DNA of 64,000 nt from Saccharothrix saharensis (GTDB lineage Bacteria; Actinomycetota; Actinomycetes; Mycobacteriales; Pseudonocardiaceae): the NCBI RefSeq assembly GCF_006716745.1, contig NZ_VFPP01000001.1:6955386-7019385 (forward strand). The letters run 5' to 3'. Shown piece by piece: positions 24,120 to 31,614 of the stretch (its first letter is position 1; each line of letters opens with the position of its first letter). The position numbers were made by a program, and so were the translations under genes. Under the pieces are notes generated by a model. That model was not told where the DNA came from and made no database searches. It saw only the letters and a list, made by a program, of their open reading frames with translations.

Positions 24120-24800
24120 ATGCGGTTCCTGTACAGCGGTTTCGGGCCGGACGCGGTGTCGTACGAAGAGGCGTACGCCGAGCAACGGCGGCTGCACGCG
24201 TCGCGGGTCGCCGACGAGATCGGCGACGTCTGCGTGCTCCAGGAGCACCTGCCCGTCTACACGGCGGGCAAGCGCACCAAGGCCACCGCGTTCCCGCCCG
24301 ACGACGTGCCCGTGCTGACCGTGGACCGCGGCGGTGAGATCACCTGGCACGGTCCCGGTCAGCTCGTCGGCTACCCCGTGGTCAAGCTGCCGGTGCCGCT
24401 CGACTCGGTCGGCCACGTCCGCCGGCTGGAGGACGCGCTGATCGGGACGTGCGCCGAGTTCGGCGTCGCGTGCGCGCGGCTCGCCGGGCGCAGCGGCGTG
24501 TGGGTGCTCGGCGACCGGCCACCCGCACCGGAGGTGCCGCCGTCGGCCGCCCGCGCGCACGGGCAGCACCGCAAGATCGCCGCCATCGGCGTGCGCATCG
24601 AGCGGTGCACCAGCCTGCACGGGTTCGGGCTCAACTGCGACCCGGACCTGACCGCGTTCGACGCCATCGTGCCGTGCGGCATCGAGGACGCGGGCGTCAC
24701 CTCCCTGACCGCCGAACTCGGCCGTCGGGTCGCGCCGGCCGAGGTGGCGCCGGTGGTCGAACGTCACCTGACGAGGGTGTTCGCGGCCGATCGCCGGTGA
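24120..24800 (+). CDS. lipB: Lipoyl/octanoyl-ACP:protein transferase (LipB family)
   Basis: A 226-aa acyltransferase of the LipB fold. RGGEITWHGPGQLVGYPVV is the family signature, HRKIAAIGVRIERC carries the conserved Lys, and FDAIVPCGI the catalytic Cys. Classical LipB moves octanoate from ACP to lipoyl domains. Here the gene is the last of an ACP-KAS-hotdog series with no lipA next to it, so it may be either the housekeeping enzyme placed by chance or a paralogue that transfers the cassette's acyl product to a protein or amine (inference). Confidence 0.88.
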   Translation: MRFLYSGFGPDAVSYEEAYAEQRRLHASRVADEIGDVCVLQEHLPVYTAGKRTKATAFPPDDVPVLTVDRGGEITWHGPGQLVGYPVVKLPVPLDSVGHVRRLEDALIGTCAEFGVACARLAGRSGVWVLGDRPPAPEVPPSAARAHGQHRKIAAIGVRIERCTSLHGFGLNCDPDLTAFDAIVPCGIEDAGVTSLTAELGRRVAPAEVAPVVERHLTRVFAADRR

Positions 24801-24815
24801 CGGCCGACTGCTCGG

Positions 24816-24893
24816 TCACTTGCCCACCCACAGGGTGTTGCCGTCATCGCACTTCCACTCGTCCCGGTAGCCGAGGAACCCGCCGGCGGTCAT
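24816..24893 (-). pseudogene. Short remnant, possibly the tail of a methyltransferase-like gene
   Basis: A minus-strand frame ends [21 protein letters not shown] and runs upstream without a ribosome-binding site into the end of the ispG fragment, which overlaps it in another frame. Its third-position bias is good over the last 25 codons. It looks like the C-terminus of a lost gene; a methyltransferase is only a guess. Confidence 0.3.
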
Positions 24894-25182
24894 GGCGGTC
24901 AGGCGGTGCGTGGTCGCTCCTCGGGTGGGCCGGCGGATCGTCGGCCGCCAGGCCGACGCGCTCGACCCGGGCCGGCGCGCTCCCGGCCGCGCCGGCGATG
25001 CGCGTGGCCTCCTCGATCAGCGTCTCCACGATCCGGTGCTCGGGCACGGTCTTGACGACCTTGCCCTTGACGAAGACCTGGCCCTTGCCGTTGCCGGACC
25101 CCACCACGAGCCGGCGGGCCCTGCGCCGCCCCGACAACACCGGAGGAGGCATCACGGGAACGCCCGGGTCGACGGTGCTCAC
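24844..25182 (-). pseudogene. ispG: Internally deleted ispG (HMBPP synthase)
   Basis: The GTG start at 25182 overlaps the dxs stop (GTGA). The first residues ([20 protein letters not shown]) match the N-terminus of actinobacterial IspG. The sequence then passes directly and in frame to [19 protein letters not shown] and [12 protein letters not shown], its last 40 or so residues. About 300 central residues, including the TIM barrel and the iron-sulphur cysteines, are missing. The remaining 112-codon frame also carries an unrelated 45-residue tail. It cannot make IspG, but it shows that a dxs-ispG operon once stood here. Confidence 0.8.
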
Positions 25183-26945
25183 GACGCCCACCCCGGCAGG
25201 AAGCGGGCCACCGCGCGGGCGATGCCGGCGGCGTCCAGGTCGTGCATCCGCAGGATGTCGGCACGCGACCCGTGCGGCAGGAACTCGTCGGGCAGCCCGA
25301 GGACCCGCGTCCGACGGCTCACCCCGGCCTCCCGCAGCGCCGCGGCCACGGCCTCGCCGACCCCGCCGCCGCGCACGCCGTCCTCGACGCACACCACCAC
25401 GCGGTGCTCGGCCGCCAACGCCACCACCGCCGGGTCGACCGGCGACACCCACCGCGGGTCGCACACGGTCACCCCGATGCCCTCGCCCGCGAGCGCCACC
25501 GCGGCGGCCACCCCGTCCGCCGCGAGCGCGCCGACGGTCACCAGCAGCACGTCCCGCCGCGACGACCGGTGCAGCACGTCCACCCCGCCGAGCCGGTCCA
25601 CCGCGGCGACGTCCGCGCCGATCGCGCCCTTGGGGAAGCGGACCGCGGTCGGCCCGTCGTCGGCGACCGCCTCGTCCAGCAGCTCGCGCGACCGCGTGCC
25701 GTCCCGCGGCGCGGCCAACCGCATCCCGGGCACCACGCGCAGCAGCGCCAGGTCCCACACGCCGTGGTGGCTCGGCCCGTCCTCACCGGTCACCCCCGCC
25801 CGGTCGAGCACGAACGTCACCGGCAGGCGGTGCAGCGCCACGTCCATCAGCACCTGGTCCACCGCCCGGGTCAGGAACGTCGAGTACACCGCCACCACCG
25901 GCCGCAGCCCGCCCATGGCCAGCCCCGCCGCGCACGTCACGGTGTGCTGCTCGGCGATCCCCGTGTCGAACACCCGGTCGGGGAACGCCTCGGCGAACGC
26001 CGTCAACCCGGTCGGGTGCAGCATCGCCGCGGTCAGGCACACCAGGTCCGGGTGCCGGTCGGCCAGCACCAGCAGGTGCTGCCCGAACACCGACGTCCAC
26101 CCCGGGCCTCGGGACGTGGCCGGCGCGGACACGGTGTGCAGGCGGTCCACCGGATCGTTCTCCGCCGGCGGGTGACCCTTGCCCTTGGTCGTCACGCAGT
26201 GCACGACGACCGGGCGGCGCAGCGCCTTCGCGGCGGTCAACGCCTCCTCCACCCGGAGGACGTCGTGCCCGTCGACCGGGCCGAGGTAGTGCAACCCGAA
26301 GTCCGCGAACACACCCGCGCCGGCCCCCGCGCGCAGGGCGGCGAGGTGCCTGCCCACGGCGCCCGCCGTCGGCCCGTAGGACCGGCCGTTGTCGTTGAGG
26401 ACCACCACCACCGGGTGGTCCACGTCGCCGAGGTTGTTCAACGCCTCCCACGCCATGCCGCCGGTGAGCGCGCCGTCCCCGACCACCGCCACCACGTGCC
26501 GGTCGTGCTCGCCCCGCAGCCGTGCCGCCCGCGCCAGCCCGTCCGCATAGGACAGGGCGGTGGACGCGTGCGAGTTCTCCACCAGGTCGTGCGGCGACTC
26601 CGCGCGGCTGGGGTAGCCGGACAGGCCGCCCTCGCGGCGCAGGTCGGCGAACCCGTCGACCCGGCCGGTGAGCATCTTGTGCACGTAGGACTGGTGGCCG
26701 GTGTCGAACACGACCCGGTCGTGCGGTGACCGGAACACCCGGTGCACGGCCAGCGTCAGCTCCACCACGCCGAGGTTCGGCCCGAGGTGGCCGCCGGCCC
26801 GGGTGACCGCCCCGACCAGGCGTGCCCGCAGCTCCCGCGCCAGCTCCTCCAGCGCGGCGGCTGACAGACCCGACAGGTCGGCCGGTCCGGCGATCACGGG
26901 CGCCGGTGCCCGGACGGCCCCGGGAAGGGTGGTGGTGTCGGTCAT
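25179..26945 (-). CDS. dxs: 1-deoxy-D-xylulose-5-phosphate synthase
   Basis: A 588-aa thiamine-diphosphate enzyme making DXP from pyruvate and glyceraldehyde 3-phosphate, the first step of the MEP isoprenoid route. Seen: [14 protein letters not shown], the ThDP motif [18 protein letters not shown], the transketolase pyrimidine domain ([17 protein letters not shown]) and the C-terminal domain. The ATG at 26945, six bases after GGAG, is preferred over 26957. It is slightly shorter than housekeeping Dxs (about 630). Beside a polyprenyl synthase gene and with an ispG remnant in the same operon, it looks like a secondary, pathway-dedicated copy. Confidence 0.93.
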   Translation of the reverse strand: MTDTTTLPGAVRAPAPVIAGPADLSGLSAAALEELARELRARLVGAVTRAGGHLGPNLGVVELTLAVHRVFRSPHDRVVFDTGHQSYVHKMLTGRVDGFADLRREGGLSGYPSRAESPHDLVENSHASTALSYADGLARAARLRGEHDRHVVAVVGDGALTGGMAWEALNNLGDVDHPVVVVLNDNGRSYGPTAGAVGRHLAALRAGAGAGVFADFGLHYLGPVDGHDVLRVEEALTAAKALRRPVVVHCVTTKGKGHPPAENDPVDRLHTVSAPATSRGPGWTSVFGQHLLVLADRHPDLVCLTAAMLHPTGLTAFAEAFPDRVFDTGIAEQHTVTCAAGLAMGGLRPVVAVYSTFLTRAVDQVLMDVALHRLPVTFVLDRAGVTGEDGPSHHGVWDLALLRVVPGMRLAAPRDGTRSRELLDEAVADDGPTAVRFPKGAIGADVAAVDRLGGVDVLHRSSRRDVLLVTVGALAADGVAAAVALAGEGIGVTVCDPRWVSPVDPAVVALAAEHRVVVCVEDGVRGGGVGEAVAAALREAGVSRRTRVLGLPDEFLPHGSRADILRMHDLDAAGIARAVARFLPGWAS

Positions 26946-27366
26946 CAGCCACTCCATGCGGTGCGGGAGTCCTTGCGGTGACGGGGGATGTGGCGAACGT
27001 GCCGCACCCCGACGACCGGTACAAGCGCGCCGACGCGTTTCACGCGGACGGGTTCCCGGGTGTTACCCGGTCGTGTGCGTGTCGTTCCCCGAAATCGGGG
27101 GAGTGTCGTGCCTCAGCGTCGCCGAACGCGCCTCCGTCACCGTCACCGGGCGGATGTGCGGGCGAGAAGTGCAGGTAGTCCGGGTCCGAGCGGCCCCGAA
27201 CGGGGTCGGCGACGGCGGTCGGCCGCCGGTCCCGCCGCACCGGTGTTAGCTTCGGACGGCCGGGAGGTGACCACGTCCGACCGCCGGAACGTCACCGTGT
27301 GCACTCACCGCGTCCCCTCCCCACGTCCTCGCCGGAACCGGTCCTGTTCGCGCCTGTGGAGGTCCC
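26946..27366. promoter_or_regulatory. Divergent promoter region between dxs and the polyprenyl synthase gene
   Basis: The 421 bp hold no convincing gene. Two small inverted repeats stand out: CCGGGT-3-ACCCGG (27056-27070) and CCCCGA-2-TCGGGG (27087-27100). Either may be an operator for the divergent isoprenoid genes. No clear -10/-35 pair was assigned. Confidence 0.4.
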
Positions 27367-28449
27367 ATGACAGTCATCGACGCCGTGCGCGGCGACCTCG
27401 CCGAGGTCCGCGCCGAGGTGGACGCGACGCTCGACCGATTCCTCGCGGAGAAGGCGCGCACCGCGCCGGACCCCTGCCTGCCGCCGCTGGTGGACGTGCT
27501 GCGGGAGTTCGTGGCCGGTGGCAAGCGATTGCGCCCGTTGTTCTGCCACTGCGGCTACGTCGCCGCGGGCGGGTCACCGGACGACCGCGCGGTGGCCTGG
27601 GCCGGCGCCGCGCTGGAGATGTTCCACACCTTCGCGCTGGTGCACGACGACATCATGGACCGCTCCGAACTGCGCCGCGGCCGCCCCACCGTGCACCGGG
27701 CGCTCGCCGAGCGGTTCGCGGGCCGGGGTGCCGGTGACGGGCACGCCGCCGAGCGGTTCGGCGCGAACCTGGCCATCCTGGCGGGTGACCTGTGCTTCAC
27801 GTGGACCGACGAGGTGCTCGACCGGGCCGACGTCGACCAGCGGCGGTGGCGGGCGGTGCGGGCGCTGTTGCACACCATGCGCACCGAGCTGATCGCCGGG
27901 CAGTTGCTGGACCTGGGCGGTGACCCGCGGTCACCGGCCGACCCGGTGCGGTCGGCGTGGCGGACGATCCGGCTCAAGACCGCCCGGTACACGGTGGAGC
28001 TGCCGCTGCGCATCGGCGTGGCGCTGGCCGGCGGCGACGCGGCGCTGATGCGGGTGTGCGGTGCGTACGGCCGGCCGGTCGGCGAGGCCTACCAGCTCCG
28101 CGACGACCTGCTCGGGATGTTCGGCGACCCCGGGGTGACCGGCAAACCCCACCTGGACGACCTGCGCGGCGGCAAACCCACCGTGCTGATGGCGTTGGCG
28201 TGGCAGCAGGCGACCCCGGGGCAGCGCGAGGTGATCTCGGCCCTGCACGGGCATCCGGAGCTGGACGAGGAGGGCGCGACGCGGCTGCGGGACGTGGTGG
28301 TCGCGACCGGGGCGGCGGCGCGGGTCGAGCGGCTGATCACCCTCCGCGCCGACCGGGCGCTGGGCGCGCTGCGGTCGTCGTCGATGAGCCCGGCCGCGAA
28401 GGCGCCGCTGGCGGAGCTGGTCGCCCACGCGACCCGTCGCGCCCGGTGA
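27367..28449 (+). CDS. Polyprenyl (probably geranylgeranyl) diphosphate synthase
   Basis: A 360-aa all-helical trans-prenyltransferase. The first Asp-rich motif is DDIMD (94-98), the second DDLLGMFGD (246-254); GGKRLRP near 51 and the KPT segment near 270 are the other diphosphate-binding sites. The first motif has no insertion and an aromatic residue (Phe89) five positions before it, a pattern described for C20-type enzymes of the short-chain class, so GGPP is the best guess. It is divergent from dxs. No terpene cyclase or phytoene synthase gene is in the window, so the end product is not visible. Confidence 0.88.
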   Translation: MTVIDAVRGDLAEVRAEVDATLDRFLAEKARTAPDPCLPPLVDVLREFVAGGKRLRPLFCHCGYVAAGGSPDDRAVAWAGAALEMFHTFALVHDDIMDRSELRRGRPTVHRALAERFAGRGAGDGHAAERFGANLAILAGDLCFTWTDEVLDRADVDQRRWRAVRALLHTMRTELIAGQLLDLGGDPRSPADPVRSAWRTIRLKTARYTVELPLRIGVALAGGDAALMRVCGAYGRPVGEAYQLRDDLLGMFGDPGVTGKPHLDDLRGGKPTVLMALAWQQATPGQREVISALHGHPELDEEGATRLRDVVVATGAAARVERLITLRADRALGALRSSSMSPAAKAPLAELVAHATRRAR

Positions 28450-28771
28450 GCGGCGTGTCCACACCGGACTTCACGCTGCGCGCGGGAGGGCGGTGGGGGC
28501 GGAAGGCGCGGAGGGCTCGGTCGCAGCCGGCGCACGGGCCCGAGTGGGTCGGGTCGGCTCGGGTTGCGACGTGGGAGCACCGGGCCAACGCGACGGTTGG
28601 CCCGGTGCTCGGGTTGTCGGTGGTCGGATGGCGACTTCGACCTCCCCGTCGGCACGAAGGGCTTTCCTGGACCGACGGTGTGGCGTTACGGCGTTGGTCG
28701 CGGTCGGTCCGGCGACCGGGATCACGGACGAGCACCTCGCCGTCGTGGCGGAGGCGTCGGCCGTCCGACGG
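28450..28771. other. Intergenic region with a terminator and no gene
   Basis: Apart from the hairpin at 28575-28610 no coding sequence, operator or RNA was recognised between the convergent polyprenyl synthase and hydrolase genes. Confidence 0.5.
28575..28610. terminator. Strong bidirectional terminator
   Basis: Perfect 15-bp stem (28575-28589 with 28596-28610) and a six-base loop GCGACG, between convergent genes. Confidence 0.85.
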
Positions 28772-29929
28772 TCAGCGCAGGTGGCGGTCGAAGAAGGACG
28801 CCACGTGGTGGCGCACGGTCGGTACGGAGGTGGCCCGGCCGACCATGGCGTCCCGTCCGAGGTCGTCCACCAGGCCGGCGGCGTGCAGTTGCGGGACGAT
28901 GGCGGCGAAGTCGGTCAGCGCCCAGTGGTTCGCGTCGGCGATCACGTGCCGGCGGGCGCAGCCGTGGGCGAGCGCGGCGGACCACGCGCGGCGGTAGCGG
29001 TCGTTCTGGAAGCCCTCCGTGCCCAGGAGGAGCAACGGTCGGTTGGCGCCCTCACGGGCCACGGGCAGCAGTTCGCCGTCCTGGCCCGGCTGTTCCGGGT
29101 GGTAGTCGAGGAAGCCCTCCATGTTGATCGCCGCGTCGATCCGGCGGTCCTCGTGCATGCCCTCGGCGGCGATCGTGCCGCCCAGCCCTTGGCCGTACAT
29201 GCCCACCCGGCGCAGGTCGAGCGCATGGCCCAGGTCGCGGGGCAGGGGGCGGCCGTCGGCGTCGGGGTTGCCGCCCGCGGCGAGCAGTTCCAGGCGGTCG
29301 AGGACGAAAGCGGTGTCGGCGAGCCTGGTGGCGATGACGGTGCGGTAGAGGGCCGGGTCGGTGGCCGGGTTGCCGGGCAGGGCGATCGGCCGCGGCCCGG
29401 CGGGCAGGTCCACCGCGAACACCTCGCCGGGGTGGTCGATCGTCACCACGACGTAGCCGCGGCTCGCCAGGTCCTCGGCGGTGTTGGTGCCGAGGGCGCG
29501 TGGGTCGACCAGACCGGGGCTGTAGAGCACGACCGGTCGGCGCGCGGGGTGCGCGGGCGCGTTCACGTGCGAGTGGGTGGACGTGGCGGCCCAGTCGACG
29601 CCGGCGGGCGGCAGGTGCGGGTAGGCCAGTGGCCGGATCCACGGCAGCCTCGCGACCACGCCCGGCGTCAGGTGCGGTGCGACGGGGTGGTCGCGGACGT
29701 CCAGCGCCGGGTAGTGCACCGAGACCATGACCTCGCGCGGCCTGCCCCCGGCGTCGGGCCACGGGTCCGGGCGGTCGGCGTCGACCAGGTGCAGTGCGGT
29801 GACGCCGACCCGGTGGCCGCCGGTCGGCGCGGGCAGGGTCGGGACCAGGTCGGGTTCGGCCTCGGCGACGCCGGTCAGGCTCGCGGCGAGGACCAGGGCT
29901 GCGATGGACGCGGTTGTCCTGCGGAACAT
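28772..29929 (-). CDS. Secreted PAF-acetylhydrolase/dienelactone-type alpha/beta hydrolase lacking the nucleophile Ser
   Basis: A 385-aa exported protein: Sec signal 1-24 (ends VAEA), then an alpha/beta-hydrolase domain with RRPVVLYSPG (oxyanion strand) and IDHPGEVF. The nucleophile elbow VGMYGQGLGG has Gly248 where family members have Ser (GHSLGG). The late ADANHWALTDF keeps the expected His. Everything else, including start, signal and codon bias, is normal, so a single Ser-to-Gly change (for instance AGC to GGC) appears to have removed classical esterase activity. It is co-directional with and follows the MerR gene 19 bp downstream, so the two may be one operon. Confidence 0.82.
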   Translation of the reverse strand: MFRRTTASIAALVLAASLTGVAEAEPDLVPTLPAPTGGHRVGVTALHLVDADRPDPWPDAGGRPREVMVSVHYPALDVRDHPVAPHLTPGVVARLPWIRPLAYPHLPPAGVDWAATSTHSHVNAPAHPARRPVVLYSPGLVDPRALGTNTAEDLASRGYVVVTIDHPGEVFAVDLPAGPRPIALPGNPATDPALYRTVIATRLADTAFVLDRLELLAAGGNPDADGRPLPRDLGHALDLRRVGMYGQGLGGTIAAEGMHEDRRIDAAINMEGFLDYHPEQPGQDGELLPVAREGANRPLLLLGTEGFQNDRYRRAWSAALAHGCARRHVIADANHWALTDFAAIVPQLHAAGLVDDLGRDAMVGRATSVPTVRHHVASFFDRHLR

Positions 29930-29948
29930 TCTTCTCCCCCTTGGTGAT

Positions 29949-30731
29949 TCATTCGGGCGACAGCGCGGCGTACATGCGGGACAGGTAGTCCCACAGGCCG
30001 TCGCCCAGGTCGTCCACCGGCTGACCCGGCAGCACGTCGCGCAGCACGCCCCGGCCGTGCTCGCGGAAGAACGCGCTCATCGAGCGCAGGATCTCCCGGT
30101 CGCCGGCGGCGAACGTCTCGCCGACGTCGACCAGCCGCCGGGCGGTCCGGCGGACCTCCGGGTCGTCCACCGGGTCGCCCGCGCGGTAGTGCTCGACGAC
30201 CTTCGCGAGCACCTCGGGCCACTCCTCGTCCAACCGTTCCCGCGCCCGCGGGCCGACGTCGAACGCGTGCTGGTCGAGGAACTCGCGCTGCTCCCGGGTG
30301 AGGTGCCGGTCGAAGATCGAGGTGCTGCCCAGCAACGCGAGCAGCCGGTCCGAGTCCGGCCGGGTCGGCCCGGTGAGCTGGACGAGCAGACCCCTCGTCT
30401 GGCGGCGCAACGCGTTGAGGCGCCACACCTGCTCGTCCAGCTGCTCCAGGTGCCCGGCGAGCACCCGGGCCAGCGGCGCCGGGTCGACCGCGTCGGCCAG
30501 CACGTCGCCGATCTCGTCCAACGACATGCCGAGCTGCCGCAGCAGCCGGATCTGGTAGAGCCGGTGCAGGTCCGCCTCGGTGTAGCGGCGGTGGCCGGAC
30601 GGCGTGCGCTCGCTCGGCCGCAACAAGCCCAGCTCGTCGTAGTGGTGCAGCGTCCGCACCGTCATCCCGGCGACCTTGGCCAGCGCGCCGACGCTCCACC
30701 GCGGCTGGTCGAGGCCCCCCTCAGCGGTCAT
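29949..30731 (-). CDS. MerR family regulator with TipAS-like C-terminal domain
   Basis: A 260-aa regulator. Residues 12-80 are the MerR winged helix (WSVGALAKVAGMTVRTLHHYDELGLLRP, then YTEADLHRLYQIRLLRQLGM), followed by a dimerisation helix and an all-helical C-terminal part of the TipAS type that usually binds a peptide-like or aromatic ligand. The start ATG lies seven bases after the -10 element of a promoter with a 19-bp spacer, so the mRNA is probably leaderless and the gene self-controlled. Confidence 0.9.
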   Translation of the reverse strand: MTAEGGLDQPRWSVGALAKVAGMTVRTLHHYDELGLLRPSERTPSGHRRYTEADLHRLYQIRLLRQLGMSLDEIGDVLADAVDPAPLARVLAGHLEQLDEQVWRLNALRRQTRGLLVQLTGPTRPDSDRLLALLGSTSIFDRHLTREQREFLDQHAFDVGPRARERLDEEWPEVLAKVVEHYRAGDPVDDPEVRRTARRLVDVGETFAAGDREILRSMSAFFREHGRGVLRDVLPGQPVDDLGDGLWDYLSRMYAALSPE

Positions 30732-30738
30732 GGGACCG

Positions 30739-30769
30739 ACCTTAGAACCTCACGCGACGTCAGGTTCAA
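30739..30769 (-). promoter_or_regulatory. MerR-type promoter with 19-bp spacer and overlapping dyad
   Basis: On the minus strand TTGAAC (30764-30769) and TAAGGT (30739-30744) are spaced by 19 bp, the long spacing typical of MerR-activated promoters. GAACCT (30745-30750) and AGGTTC (30762-30767) form a dyad in the spacer. The start codon begins seven bases past the -10, giving a leaderless transcript. Confidence 0.7.
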
Positions 30770-30810
30770 GTCCGTTTCACGGACGAGTGAACGCGGCGGG
30801 TCTGGCCTGA

Positions 30811-30832
30811 ATTTCTACCAGGTGGTAGAAAT
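30811..30832. promoter_or_regulatory. Perfect 10+2+10 palindrome, likely operator
   Basis: Arms ATTTCTACCA (30811-30820) and TGGTAGAAAT (30823-30832) are perfect inverted copies separated by GG. This A+T-rich word is strikingly out of context in this genome. It lies 48 bp before the isomerase gene. Confidence 0.75.
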
Positions 30833-30835
30833 CTG

Positions 30836-30849
30836 TGGGAGCGCTCCAC
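30836..30849. promoter_or_regulatory. LacI-type (CebR-like) operator, 12 of 14 match
   Basis: TGGGAGCGCTCCAC matches the TGGGAGCGCTCCCA consensus except at the last two bases and sits 30 bp upstream of the isomerase start, where a repressor would block transcription. The GH9 gene carries the same kind of site. Confidence 0.6.
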
Positions 30850-30879
30850 ACGCGCTGACGCCGACGTCAGGAGCCCGTG

Positions 30880-31614
30880 ATGAGCAGAACGTCCGTGCAG
30901 CTGTACTCCGTCCGCGACGCGTTCGCGGCCGATCCCGCCGACACCCTCCGCCGCCTGGCCGGCATCGGCTTCACCGCCGTCGAGCCCTACGGCGTGGTGG
31001 AGAACGCCGACGTGCTGCGCACCGCGTTGGCCGAGCACGGCCTCACCGCGCCGACCGCACACGCGCAGCTCATAGGCGCGGACCAGGACACCGTCTTCTC
31101 CGTCGCGGCCGAGTGCGGCATCGAGGTCGTCATCGACCCGTACGTCGGCGAAGAGCGGTGGCGGGACCCGGCGGACATCGCCGCCACCGCCGCCGCGCTC
31201 AACGCCGCCGCCGAGGTCGCCGCCCGCCACGGCGTCCGCGTCGGCTACCACAACCACTGGTGGGAGCTGGCCTCCCGGGTCGACGGCCGCAGCGCGTTCG
31301 AGGTGCTGGCCGACCGGCTCGACCCGGCGGTGGTGCTGGAGGTCGACACCTACTGGGCCACGGTCGGCGGCGAGGACGCGCCCGCGTTGCTGCGCCGGCT
31401 CGGCGGCCGGGTGCACGCGATCCACGTCAAGGACGGCGGTCTCGCGCGGGACGGGTCCGGGCAGGTCCCGGCCGGCCAGGGCCGCGTGCCGGTGGTCGAG
31501 GTGCTCGCCGCCGCACCGCGGGCGTTGCGCGTGGTCGAGTTCGACGCCTACGACGGTGACGTGTTCGCCGGTCTCGCCCGCAGCCGCGCGTTCCTCGCCG
31601 AGGTGGGGGCGTGA
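30880..31614 (+). CDS. Sugar phosphate isomerase/epimerase family protein (cytoplasmic)
   Basis: A 244-aa xylose-isomerase-like TIM barrel. VGYHNHWWELA carries a conserved His near the active site, VVLEVDTYWATVGG the metal-binding Glu/Asp strand, and AIHVKDG the following His and Asp. Family members isomerise or epimerise keto-sugars and cleave 3-ketoglycosides. ATG 30880 is favoured (six bases after AGGAG) over GTG 30877. Its stop overlaps the GTG of the oxidoreductase gene (GTGA), so both proteins are made together. Two palindromes upstream suggest sugar-responsive repression. Confidence 0.88.
   Translation: MSRTSVQLYSVRDAFAADPADTLRRLAGIGFTAVEPYGVVENADVLRTALAEHGLTAPTAHAQLIGADQDTVFSVAAECGIEVVIDPYVGEERWRDPADIAATAAALNAAAEVAARHGVRVGYHNHWWELASRVDGRSAFEVLADRLDPAVVLEVDTYWATVGGEDAPALLRRLGGRVHAIHVKDGGLARDGSGQVPAGQGRVPVVEVLAAAPRALRVVEFDAYDGDVFAGLARSRAFLAEVGA

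Noticed and set aside
27040-27240. A 66-codon minus-strand ORF between dxs and the polyprenyl synthase
   Set aside because: No ribosome-binding site, mixed third positions and no family likeness.
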